From NCBI GenBank assembly GCA_052168315.1, contig JBQLZO010000046.1, positions 62,001 to 126,000 on the forward strand: DNA of 64,000 nt, given 5' to 3'. The notes beneath the pieces were generated by a model. It did no database searches. It was not told the DNA's origin and saw only the letters and a program-made list of their open reading frames with translations. This stretch comes from JBQLZO01 sp052168315 (GTDB lineage Bacteria; Planctomycetota; Phycisphaerae; Phycisphaerales; UBA1924). How positions within the stretch are numbered: the stretch's first letter is position 1; each line of letters opens with the position of its first letter. Made by a program: the position numbers and the translations under genes. This document shows, piece by piece, positions 16,833 to 25,205 of this stretch.

Positions 16833-19652
16833 ATGCAATCTGGTGCAGACCGCGCTCGAGGCGCGTCGGGAATGTCGTCCCTTCGCATGATGATCACACT
16901 TGTCGCCGCCGCCGGCGCCGCCTCCGGTCTGGCGGGGTGCTCACGCTCGACCGCGTGGAAGCACCCGAACGACCACACGACCGCGGCCCAGGCCCGGCTC
17001 GCGTCGGTCACGATCGATCCCGCTGAATCGCAGGGGCGATACACCGTGGGTCACTATCGGAACGAGGCCGAGCAGAACAACCTCCCCGCCGAGTGGCTCG
17101 CCGAGGCCGCCGAGCGGACCTCCCAGAACGAGGCCCGCCGCGCCGCGGCCCAGGTCACCGTCGTCAGGAGCGAGGCCGACCGCGCCGAATTCCTGGCCCA
17201 CGCCGACGCGACGATGCACTCCGGCGTCCGCGACTTCCAGGTCGCCCAGGCCCAGGGCGAGCGCATGAACGCCATCCACAACGCCCAGCTCGGCGAGATG
17301 GCCGCCTACGCCAGCGCACGCGAGCGTTCCTACAACGCCGAGGCGATGCGCCAGGGCCGCCTGCTCGATGCGACCCTCGACGAGTGGGAGTCGCAGCTTG
17401 CAGCGCTGAAGGCCGAGGCCGGCAACGAGTGGTCGGCGGCCCAGGGCGAGCACACGACCATGCTCGCGGCCCGCGAGGCACTCGCCAAGCGCGGCCAGGC
17501 CGACATCGAGAAGATGACGACCATCGCCGCTCTGACCGAGGCACAGGCCGTCGCGAAGGTCCAGGAACTCCGCAAGAACGCGCAGGCGACCGACGAGCAG
17601 ACCGCGGCCCGCCTCGCCGAGATCGACCAGCAGCTCAGGACGACCCGCGAGCAGGTCCAGGCGACGGTGTCGACGCTGAACCAGCAGGCCCGCTCGCTCC
17701 AGCAGTCCTCCGGCGCCTCCGTCGCGGAACTCCGCGCACGCGGCCAGGCCCTCCAGGAGCAGGATGTCGAGCAGACCTTCCGCCTCCAGGTGCAGGCCGC
17801 GCACGCGGCGTTCGAATCAGCGAAGGCCGAGGCCGAGAAGATGTTCCAGCGCGCCCGCGCCATGGAAGAGGCGGCGCTGGCCGAGGTCTCCCGCCTGCAG
17901 GCCGATGGCGAACGATTCGGCTCACAGGCGAACGCCGACTTCACGGACGCCATCGACGCGGTCCGCGCGTATGTCGAGCACGGGAAGGCCGAGATCGCCG
18001 TCAAGCGCGTGCAGGCCGAGTCCGTCGAGACGCAGGCCCGCGCCGAGTTCGTCAAGGCCGAGGCCGAGGCGATCGCCAACGCGCTCCGCGAGCAGTCCGA
18101 GCACCAGTTCAAGCTCGCCGCCGACCAGTACGCCAAGATCCAGGCCCAGGCCGAGGCCGAGGCCGCCCGCGTCAAGTCCGACTACGCGAAGGTGCTCGCC
18201 AAGCAGACCGCCAAGGGCCAGATCACCTTCCCGGGGAACACGAACCCCGTGACCCCCGGCGCCAAGTCCAACGACCCGAACCCCGAGTTCGACGGCGCCG
18301 CCAGCAAGCCGGCCGTGGTCGCCGCCGATCGGATCGCGGCGTTCCAGAGCGGGCTCGCGCAGGCCGCGATGCTCCGCGTGCAGGCCGACGCGATGGAGCA
18401 GAACCTCTTCGCGACCGCCGACGAGCGCCGCAACAACTTCGAGGCGTGGCTGACCCAGCAGCAGGCCAAGCAAACGGAGATGTTCGCGCAGGCCGAGGCC
18501 GCCGAGCGCCAGTCCAAGACCGAAGCCGCCCGCCTCGTCGTCCAGAGCGAGAAGCTCCTGGCCGAGGCGACCGCAGACCTCGACGAGTCGCTGGCCGACG
18601 CCGAGGCCTCCCGGCGAACCAGCCTCGCGCAGATCACGAACCTCCAGGCCGAGGCCGACGCGATCGAGAAGAAGGCCGGCGCCGAGTTCACCTCCCTCCG
18701 GGCCCAGTCCGAGGTCGCCGAGCGGAACGGCGAGTCGCAGATCCGCTCGCTCGTGGTGATCCGCGACGCGACCGCGAAGCGCGGCACCGCCCAGCAGCAG
18801 CAGCTGCTCGCCGAGGCCGACTCGATCGAGCAGACCCAGGCCGCCGTGGTCGCCCAGATGCGCCAGGAGATCCAGTCCGCCCGCCAGATCCTGAATTCGG
18901 AGCTGGCCCGCATGGACCAGACCGCATCCTCGTTCATCGCGATCGCGAACGCGAAGCACGCCGAATCGATGGCCCTGGCCGAGAACTTCTCGCGGATCGC
19001 CGCGGCCAACGCGGAGGAGATCCGGGCCTCCAACGCCGCCCAGCAGGAGATCGCGCAGGCCGATGTGCAGTTCCTCCGCAACCTGAAGGGCGCGCAGGAG
19101 ATGATCGCCAACGCCGCGGTCGCCAAGGTCCTGGCCAACGCCGAGGCGGACATGATGCAGTTCGCCGCCGAGGACTCGTTCCGCCGCGTCCAGATCGACG
19201 CTCAGTCGCGCATCGCCCGGGCCTCGGCCAACGAGCAGTTCGCCGTGGCCAACGCGGACGACTTCGTGACGCGGGCGCTCTTCGACGCACGCATCGTGCA
19301 GTCGGACTCCGATCGCAACCGCGCCTTCGCGGAGCAGTACCTCGCCGGACGCCAGCAGGCGGCCCGAACGATGCAGACGCTCGCCGACTCGGAGCGATTC
19401 GTCGAGCGATCCAACCGCGCGATGGCCCGCCTGAACGAGAAGCTGCGCCAGTTCGAGCAGTCCGCGCAGGACAACTGGGACCAGGCCCTGGCGATGCCCG
19501 GCCCGCTGCCCACCCCGACCGCGAACGAGGCCCTGCGGATGCAGACCGTGCAGACGCTGAGCAACCCCACCCCGAACCCCAACTTCACAACCTCGCCCAC
19601 CGCCACGATCCCCAACCAGATCGCGGATGTGCCCACCGGCGACGACAACTGA
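16833..19652 (+). CDS. Giant alanine-rich coiled-coil lipoprotein
   Basis: I know no characterised family for this 939-residue protein. It has a signal peptide ending in the lipobox LAGC, with Cys36 as the expected lipidation site. From about residue 75 to 900 it is almost entirely Ala/Glu/Gln/Arg-rich helix with heptad-like spacing, and short motifs such as QAEAEA, KAEAE and ADAIE recur. One break near 461-495 (FPGNTNPVTPGAKSNDPNP) separates two long helical halves; the C-terminal 35 residues are Pro/Thr/Asn-rich. The composition resembles filament, tether or stalk proteins, suggesting a periplasmic or outer-membrane-attached rod. AAGGAG seven bases before the ATG fixes the start. It has a long structured leader and its own terminators, so it is transcribed alone. 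Function unknown. Confidence 0.85.
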   Translation: MQSGADRARGASGMSSLRMMITLVAAAGAASGLAGCSRSTAWKHPNDHTTAAQARLASVTIDPAESQGRYTVGHYRNEAEQNNLPAEWLAEAAERTSQNEARRAAAQVTVVRSEADRAEFLAHADATMHSGVRDFQVAQAQGERMNAIHNAQLGEMAAYASARERSYNAEAMRQGRLLDATLDEWESQLAALKAEAGNEWSAAQGEHTTMLAAREALAKRGQADIEKMTTIAALTEAQAVAKVQELRKNAQATDEQTAARLAEIDQQLRTTREQVQATVSTLNQQARSLQQSSGASVAELRARGQALQEQDVEQTFRLQVQAAHAAFESAKAEAEKMFQRARAMEEAALAEVSRLQADGERFGSQANADFTDAIDAVRAYVEHGKAEIAVKRVQAESVETQARAEFVKAEAEAIANALREQSEHQFKLAADQYAKIQAQAEAEAARVKSDYAKVLAKQTAKGQITFPGNTNPVTPGAKSNDPNPEFDGAASKPAVVAADRIAAFQSGLAQAAMLRVQADAMEQNLFATADERRNNFEAWLTQQQAKQTEMFAQAEAAERQSKTEAARLVVQSEKLLAEATADLDESLADAEASRRTSLAQITNLQAEADAIEKKAGAEFTSLRAQSEVAERNGESQIRSLVVIRDATAKRGTAQQQQLLAEADSIEQTQAAVVAQMRQEIQSARQILNSELARMDQTASSFIAIANAKHAESMALAENFSRIAAANAEEIRASNAAQQEIAQADVQFLRNLKGAQEMIANAAVAKVLANAEADMMQFAAEDSFRRVQIDAQSRIARASANEQFAVANADDFVTRALFDARIVQSDSDRNRAFAEQYLAGRQQAARTMQTLADSERFVERSNRAMARLNEKLRQFEQSAQDNWDQALAMPGPLPTPTANEALRMQTVQTLSNPTPNPNFTTSPTATIPNQIADVPTGDDN

Positions 19653-19693
19653 GCGCGAGTCGCTCCTTCGGAAACGGCGGCGGAACCTGATTC

Positions 19694-19723
19694 GTCACCG
19701 CCCCGCGCCCACGGGGCGGTGAC
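19694..19723 (+). terminator. Hairpin after the coiled-coil lipoprotein gene
   Basis: Twelve-base perfect arms GTCACCGCCCCG and CGGGGCGGTGAC enclose a six-base loop, 41 bases after the stop. There is no T-run, so it may be an mRNA 3' stabiliser rather than a terminator. Confidence 0.5.
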
Positions 19724-19760
19724 CAGAACCCGCCGGCGCTCACCGGCGCAACAAACCGCG

Positions 19761-19797
19761 GACGCCCGGCCCAAACGCCGGGCGTCTGTTCTTTTCC
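19761..19797 (+). terminator. Rho-independent terminator between convergent genes
   Basis: Ten-base arms GACGCCCGGC and GCCGGGCGTC enclose a six-base loop and are followed by TGTTCTTTT. It serves the lipoprotein gene on the plus strand and may also act for nadE on the other strand. Confidence 0.8.
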
Positions 19798-19858
19798 GCA
19801 CTACTTTTTCCGCAGCACCAATCGTCCGCGTGCACACGCCGGATACCGAACCCGCATA

Positions 19859-21682
19859 TCACCCGCGCCGGGACACGGCTCCCGCGCTGCGGAGCAGCGC
19901 AAGATCCGGGCGATAGCCCTGCGCGATCGCCCGCCGGCGACCGCGACCGAACGCCACGCCCGTCACCTTCAGCCCGATGGGCATCTGCTTCCGCTTGTAC
20001 TCGTTCAGGTCGATCAGACGAACGATCCGGGCGACCACCTCGGGCTCGAACCCGGTCTGCTCGACGATCTCGATCGGATCCTGCAACCGCTCCACATACC
20101 GCTCGATCACCTCGTCGAGCACGGCATAAGGGGGAAGCGTGTCCTCGTCGCGCTGGTCCGGCCGCAGCTCCGCCGATGGCGGCTTGGTGAGCGTCGATTC
20201 CGGGATCAGCGCCGCGCCGCGAGGCGCCAGCCCCGCGCGCTCGGGATACGCATCCGCCCACCGGGCGATCGCGTACACATCCTGCTTCGTGATGTCCGAG
20301 AGCACCGCGAGCCCGCCGTTCATGTCGCCGTACAGCGTGCAGTACCCCACGGCCAGCTCGGACTTATTGCCCGTGCTCAGCAGCATCGCGCCGGACTTGT
20401 TCGACAGCGCCATCAGCGTCGTCCCGCGGATCCGAGACTGGAGATTCTCCTCGGCCACGCCCCCGTCGAGCCCCGGCCTCATCGCCGCGAACGCGGGCGC
20501 GAGCGCGGCCTCCGCCGCCGCGTGCATCGACTCGATCGGGATCTCGAGCAATCGGACGCCCAGCGTGCGAGCCAGCGACGCCGCATCCTCCACCGATCCC
20601 CGCGATGAGTACCGCGAAGGCATCGCGACGCACAGAACACGCTCCGGCGTCAACGCCGCCGATGCGAGGCACGCAACGAGCGCCGAATCGATCCCGCCCG
20701 ACAGCCCGAGCAGCACCGAGGCGAATCCCGACTTCCGGCAATAATCGCGGATCCCGAGCACGAGCGCCTTCCACAGCAACTCGGCGCGATCGACGCTCAT
20801 CAACGGGTCCTGGGTCTCCGTGGGATGCGCCTCGCCGATCCCGCGCGCCATCGGCAGGTCGGCGAGCACAAGTGCCTCCTCGAAGCCCGGACCCGCCGCG
20901 ATAAGACTGGATCCGAACCGTTCGTCCGCCCGCATCCCGTCCGGCGGCGTGGGCACATGCAGCCCGGCGTGCCCGTCGAAGATCAGGTCGTCGTTCCCCC
21001 CCACCTGGTTCGTGGTGGCCAGCGGGATGCCGAACCGGCGCACATGGCGGGAGAGGATGTCGCGCTGCCGCGCCCGCTTGTTCACAGCGAACGGGCTCGC
21101 CGAGGCGTTCACGATCAGATCGACCCCGCGCTGCACCAATTCCTCGATCGGATCCGGCATCCCCGCGTACCGGGCATCCAGCTCGACATCAACGCCCCGC
21201 CACAGATCCTCGCAGATGGCCAGCCCGACCCTGACCCCGTCCACATCGACGACGCTCGTCCGCCGCCCGGGCTGGAAGTAGCGATGCTCGTCAAACACAT
21301 CGTAAGTGGGCAGCAATCGCTTGTCGTACCGCTCGATGATGTGCCCGTCTCGATACACCAGCACGCTGTTGGTCGGACGCGCGCCGTGGTGGAAGTCCCA
21401 CGGCGTGGATTGGCCATCGGAGGGGCGCCACGGCGCGCCGACGATGATCGTCGCCCCGTCCGGCAGGTCCTCGCGGAGGTGAAGCGCGACCTCGCGGACA
21501 TCCCGCAGGAACCCATCCTGCATCAGCAGGTCGCGCGGCGGGTAACCCGTGAGCGCGAGCTCGGGAAAGACGATGAGCCGGGCACCCGCGTCCGTCGCCT
21601 GCTCGGCGAACCGCGCGATCCCCGCGGCGTTGGAACGAAGGGCCCCGACCGTTGGATTGTGCTGCACGAGTGCGATGCGCAT
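19859..21682 (-). CDS. nadE: Glutamine-dependent NAD+ synthetase
   Basis: NadE makes NAD+ from nicotinic acid adenine dinucleotide, ATP and glutamine in the cytosol. The 607-residue protein has an N-terminal nitrilase-type amidase domain (about 1-290) with the Glu in FPELALTGYPP, the Lys in YDKRLLPTYDVFDE and the Cys in LAICEDLWRG. The C-terminal synthetase domain has the P-loop LLGLSGGIDSALVACLAS near 327 and STGNKSELAVGYCTLYGDM near 440. The ATG at 21682 places MRIALVQHNPTVG at the N-terminus, as in the family; longer upstream frames add only unrelated Arg-rich sequence. TACGAT ends six bases before the ATG, so the transcript is probably leaderless. It is divergent from the DUF58 operon. 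Confidence 0.96.
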   Translation of the reverse strand: MRIALVQHNPTVGALRSNAAGIARFAEQATDAGARLIVFPELALTGYPPRDLLMQDGFLRDVREVALHLREDLPDGATIIVGAPWRPSDGQSTPWDFHHGARPTNSVLVYRDGHIIERYDKRLLPTYDVFDEHRYFQPGRRTSVVDVDGVRVGLAICEDLWRGVDVELDARYAGMPDPIEELVQRGVDLIVNASASPFAVNKRARQRDILSRHVRRFGIPLATTNQVGGNDDLIFDGHAGLHVPTPPDGMRADERFGSSLIAAGPGFEEALVLADLPMARGIGEAHPTETQDPLMSVDRAELLWKALVLGIRDYCRKSGFASVLLGLSGGIDSALVACLASAALTPERVLCVAMPSRYSSRGSVEDAASLARTLGVRLLEIPIESMHAAAEAALAPAFAAMRPGLDGGVAEENLQSRIRGTTLMALSNKSGAMLLSTGNKSELAVGYCTLYGDMNGGLAVLSDITKQDVYAIARWADAYPERAGLAPRGAALIPESTLTKPPSAELRPDQRDEDTLPPYAVLDEVIERYVERLQDPIEIVEQTGFEPEVVARIVRLIDLNEYKRKQMPIGLKVTGVAFGRGRRRAIAQGYRPDLALLRSAGAVSRRG

Positions 21683-21688
21683 CGGGCG

Positions 21689-21694
21689 ATCGTA
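21689..21694 (-). promoter_or_regulatory. Leaderless-type -10 box TACGAT for nadE
   Basis: On the minus strand TACGAT is followed by six bases and then the nadE ATG. No Shine-Dalgarno sequence can fit. The divergent gene has the same hexamer at 21825-21830. Confidence 0.6.
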
Positions 21695-21824
21695 TCGCCT
21701 CACGATCGCCCGCCGCCCCCTCCGGACACCCCCGAAGCGGGTTCCGGGCGGATTCTGGGCAACCCCGCGGGCGCGGGCGTCCTCCGACCGACCACCCGCC
21801 GGCATCGCGGCCACCCGACACCGG

Positions 21825-21830
21825 TACGAT
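21825..21830 (+). promoter_or_regulatory. Leaderless-type -10 box TACGAT for the DUF58 operon
   Basis: TACGAT is followed by seven bases and the ATG at 21838. The spacer is CGGGGCG, which leaves no room for an upstream leader. Confidence 0.6.
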
Positions 21831-21837
21831 CGGGGCG

Positions 21838-22854
21838 ATGTCCGAAACGCCGACACAGCGCATCGACCCCGAACTCCAGCGCGAGGCCCACGCCGACGCC
21901 ACCCTCTACCTGCATCCGCAGACCCTCGCCCGGCTCGGATCCATGGAACTCCGCGCCAAGTTCATCGTCGAGGGCGTCATGTCGGGCATGCACCGGTCCC
22001 CGTACCACGGGTACTCCGTCGAATTCGCACAGCACCGACCGTATGTGCCCGGCGACGACCTGCGGCACCTGGACTGGAAGGTCTACGGCCGCGCTGACAA
22101 GCTCTACCTCAAGCAGTACGAGCAGGAGACCAACCTCGACTGCATCCTCCTCGTCGATGCGTCCGGGTCCATGAACTTCGGCACGCGGTCGTTCGGCGAG
22201 GCCTCGGGCGCCGGACGCCGGTCTTCGCTCGATGGCCGCCCGAACTGGACGAAGTACGACCACGCGACGGCCGCGGCCGCCGCCTTCTCCTACATGGCGC
22301 TGACCCAGGGCGATCGGGTCGGGCTCGCGGTCTACGCCGATGAGATCCTCGCCATGGCCGCCCGCTCCTCGGCCCAGACCCAGTGGCGACGCATCGTCTC
22401 CACCCTCGCCACCCAGACAGTCGATCGCCCGACCAATCTCCTGCGTGTCGTCGAGCAGGCGATGGGCAAGGTCACGAACCGATGCCTGTTCGCGATCGTC
22501 TCAGACTGCTTCGAGGATGTCTCAAACATCCGGGCCGCGCTCACGCGCATCCGGCACCGCAATCACGACGCGATCGTGTGCCAGGTCGTCGATGAGGCCG
22601 AACGATCATTCCCCCTCACAGACACCGCGCCGTTCGAGGGTCTCGAGGGCGAGGGACGCATCAGGCTCGATCCGCGGGCCATCCGCAAGGCCTACCTCGC
22701 CGAATTCGAAGCGCACTGTGAGGGGGTCCGAAAGGCGGCGCAAGGGCTCGGCTTCGATTACCACCTGATCGTCACGCACGACTGGCTCGGCCCGCCCATG
22801 GCCGCGTTCATGGCCCGGCGCAACGCGGCGTTCAAGCGGAGCAAGATGGGATGA
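21838..22854 (+). CDS. DUF58 domain protein with VWA-type MIDAS
   Basis: This 338-residue cytosolic protein carries the DUF58 signature HGYSVEFAQHRPYVPGDD near residue 58 and HLDWKVYGRADKLYLKQYEQE after it. A von Willebrand A-like core follows, whose metal site reads LLVDASGSMN near 105. In the usual arrangement such proteins act with a MoxR AAA ATPase as chaperone-like factors; no moxR gene is adjacent here. It is the first of three genes linked by ATGA overlaps, the others being a BatA-type protein and a large VWA/amidotransferase-like membrane protein. The start is supported by a leaderless-type TACGAT box. Confidence 0.9.
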   Translation: MSETPTQRIDPELQREAHADATLYLHPQTLARLGSMELRAKFIVEGVMSGMHRSPYHGYSVEFAQHRPYVPGDDLRHLDWKVYGRADKLYLKQYEQETNLDCILLVDASGSMNFGTRSFGEASGAGRRSSLDGRPNWTKYDHATAAAAAFSYMALTQGDRVGLAVYADEILAMAARSSAQTQWRRIVSTLATQTVDRPTNLLRVVEQAMGKVTNRCLFAIVSDCFEDVSNIRAALTRIRHRNHDAIVCQVVDEAERSFPLTDTAPFEGLEGEGRIRLDPRAIRKAYLAEFEAHCEGVRKAAQGLGFDYHLIVTHDWLGPPMAAFMARRNAAFKRSKMG

Positions 22855-25205
22855 GCTTCCTCCACCCCGGCCTCGCCATCGCAGGCGTGCTGGCCATCTC
22901 CATCCCGATCATCATCCACCTGCTCTTCAGACAGCGGCGCCGACCCGTCGTCTGGGCAGCGATGCGCTTCCTCATCGAAGCCTACAAAAAACAGCGCCGC
23001 AGGCTGCAACTCGAACAACTGATGCTGCTCATCCTCCGCTGCCTCGTCGTGCTGCTGCTCGCCCTGGCCATCGCCCGCCCCCTGCTTACCCGGGCGGGGC
23101 TGCTGGGCGGGCTCTCCGGCGGACGCACCGTCGTGCTCCTGATCGACAATTCCCTGGCCGCGCAGACGCCGGATTCCATCGATGGAAGCTCCGATCCCGC
23201 CATCGCCCTCGATCGGCACAAGAGCAGCGCGAAGGAACTCCTCGGCACGCTGTCTCCCAACGACCGCGTGGCGCTGATCACACTGGCGCGCCCCGCCCGG
23301 GCGATCGTGCTCCCCGCCTCGTCAGACCTTGATGCCATCGGGCGTTTGATCGACGAGATCCCGCCGACCGACGCCCCGGCGGACCTCCCGGGCGCCGTCC
23401 CGCTGATCGCCGGTGTCCATGGAGCAGAGGAGTCCGGGGCGCCGCAGCCGGTGTCCGTGGCGCTGCTCAGCGATTTCCTCCGAGGATCGGCCGAACTCTC
23501 GGCGGCGCTCCCCGGCATCCCCGGCGCCGATGAGACCACCATGATCATCGCCACGACCCCCCGCCCGGCCCCGGGCGCGAACACGCAGGTCGTCTCGATC
23601 AACCCGCTCCGCGCCGTCAGCCTGGACAATGACCGATCGCCCGAAGCCGGGCAGCGATCCATCCAAGCCCGCATCGAACTCCGACGCACGGGCGATGACC
23701 TCTCCTCGCCGCATTCGGTCCCCGTCCGCGCCTCGGCGGTGAGGATCGATGGCCGGCCCGCCGGCCCCGTGGTCTCGACACGCGCTCGCTTCGAGCCGGG
23801 GGCCGACACCGCGAGCGTCGGCGTCCGGATCCCGATCGATCCGGAGGATGCCGGCGACGCATCCGTCCGGCGCGGCGCGTCCGCGGACATCATCCGCGTC
23901 GCCATCGATGATGACTCGATCGCGGGCGATGATGTCGCGCTCCATGTCCTCCCGCGACGCGAGGCACTCCGCGTGGTCGTGATCGCCCAGCGCCGCTTCG
24001 GAGGGCTGCCCTCGCCCGACCGGCTCGCGCCGGCCGACTGGCTGCGTCTGGCCGCGCAGCCCGCGGAACAAGCACCCGTCGAGGTGCTGGACCTCGAACC
24101 AGCCGCGGTCGATCGCGCCGCACTCCGCGGACTCGACGCGGCGCTCGTTCCCCGTCCGGACCTCCTCTCCGACACCGCATGGCTCGCGCTCCGCGAGTTC
24201 GCCGATGCCGGTGGGCTCGTGCTCATCACCCCGCCCGCAGAGTCAAGCGTCGCGCTCTGGGCGGATGCGATGGTCTCCGCATTCGGCCTCAGTTGGCGGA
24301 TCGCGCGCGAGCCGATCGCCTACGAGCCGCCCCGCCCGCTCGCCGCCGAGCAGCCCGACACACCCCTGCTCGCCTTCATCGGCGCCGAGATCGATGCGCT
24401 GGCATCGTCGGTGCGCATCAACCGGGCGCTCCCACTTGAGGCGCTCCCCGACGACGCCCAGGCGCTGCTCACCATCGATGCGCCGACCGGACCGACCCCC
24501 CTGCTCCTCGTCGCGCCGCCCGGAGGCGGCGATGAGGATGATCGCCCCCGTGGCGGGCAGTCGCGCGGTCTGCTCGCGTATCTGAGCGTGGCCGTGGATC
24601 TCAACTGGTCGGACCTTCCCGCCAAGCCGCTGATGGTGCCGCTGATCCAGGAGTTGCTGCGCCAGGGGGTCGGGGCCGCCGCCGGCGGCGGCGCGTCGAT
24701 GGCGGGGCGGACGCCCGACCTCCCCGCCGGGGCCACGACCACGAACGCCGAGCCCCCCGCCCGCCAGCCGATCTCCGCGCAGCTCGCTGGCGACGATCCT
24801 TCGATCGATGACAGCGGCGTGATCGTTCGCGCTGGGCTCTACACAGCGCTGGACGCCTCGGGTCGCCCGGTGGCGCCGATCGCCGTCAACGCCGACCGAC
24901 GGGCCGGTGATGTCGCCGGCAATCAACCCGAGGGCGTCAGAGAGTGGCTCGCCGGGCTGCTCCCGCCGGGTGTGGACGCATCGACCCGAGTGCTGCTCGT
25001 CGAACCCGGAGGATTCACCGAGCGCGGCGATGCCGAGTCCACCGCCTCCGGAGGCGCGTTCGCGCTGCTGCTCCTGGCTCTGCTCGCGGCGCTCCTCGAG
25101 ACCGTGCTCGCGAGGCTCTTCTCGCACGCCCAACGCGACACCCCCGGGCTCCAGTCCGCAGAGACAGCGATGCGCCCCAGCGCGGGGAAGGGGGCCGAGG
25201 CATGA
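22851..25205 (+). CDS. BatA-type membrane protein with large periplasmic region
   Basis: The 784-residue protein begins with the aerotolerance-regulator N-terminal (BatA) domain: MSFLHPGLAIAGVLAISIPI, a membrane segment, then HLLFRQRRRPVVWAAMRFL and a second membrane segment around residues 58-80. A VWA-like domain begins near 95, but its metal site reads LLIDNSLAAQ, so the last serine of DxSxS is replaced. A long beta-rich and probably extracytoplasmic region follows, with an amidotransferase-like fold possible around 480-620. A C-terminal membrane segment (AFALLLLALLAALLETVLA) closes it. It overlaps both neighbours by four bases, which implies translational coupling. The exact role of this gene set is unknown. 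Confidence 0.8.
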   Translation: MSFLHPGLAIAGVLAISIPIIIHLLFRQRRRPVVWAAMRFLIEAYKKQRRRLQLEQLMLLILRCLVVLLLALAIARPLLTRAGLLGGLSGGRTVVLLIDNSLAAQTPDSIDGSSDPAIALDRHKSSAKELLGTLSPNDRVALITLARPARAIVLPASSDLDAIGRLIDEIPPTDAPADLPGAVPLIAGVHGAEESGAPQPVSVALLSDFLRGSAELSAALPGIPGADETTMIIATTPRPAPGANTQVVSINPLRAVSLDNDRSPEAGQRSIQARIELRRTGDDLSSPHSVPVRASAVRIDGRPAGPVVSTRARFEPGADTASVGVRIPIDPEDAGDASVRRGASADIIRVAIDDDSIAGDDVALHVLPRREALRVVVIAQRRFGGLPSPDRLAPADWLRLAAQPAEQAPVEVLDLEPAAVDRAALRGLDAALVPRPDLLSDTAWLALREFADAGGLVLITPPAESSVALWADAMVSAFGLSWRIAREPIAYEPPRPLAAEQPDTPLLAFIGAEIDALASSVRINRALPLEALPDDAQALLTIDAPTGPTPLLLVAPPGGGDEDDRPRGGQSRGLLAYLSVAVDLNWSDLPAKPLMVPLIQELLRQGVGAAAGGGASMAGRTPDLPAGATTTNAEPPARQPISAQLAGDDPSIDDSGVIVRAGLYTALDASGRPVAPIAVNADRRAGDVAGNQPEGVREWLAGLLPPGVDASTRVLLVEPGGFTERGDAESTASGGAFALLLLALLAALLETVLARLFSHAQRDTPGLQSAETAMRPSAGKGAEA

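Noticed and set aside
16459..16890. A 143-codon frame in the nuoD/lipoprotein gap
   Set aside because: It overlaps the hairpins and the start of the lipoprotein gene, and its translation has no coherent structure.
17093..19690. An 865-codon open frame overlapping the coiled-coil lipoprotein gene on the same strand
   Set aside because: It is a GC-rich shadow: Arg/Gly/Pro-rich with no domain, whereas the overlapping frame has a ribosome site, a signal peptide and a lipobox.
24944..25201. Upstream in-frame extension of the VWA/amidotransferase-like gene
   Set aside because: It overlaps the BatA-type gene for 86 codons and is Arg-rich; the ATG at 25202 gives the same ATGA overlap used by the neighbouring gene pair.
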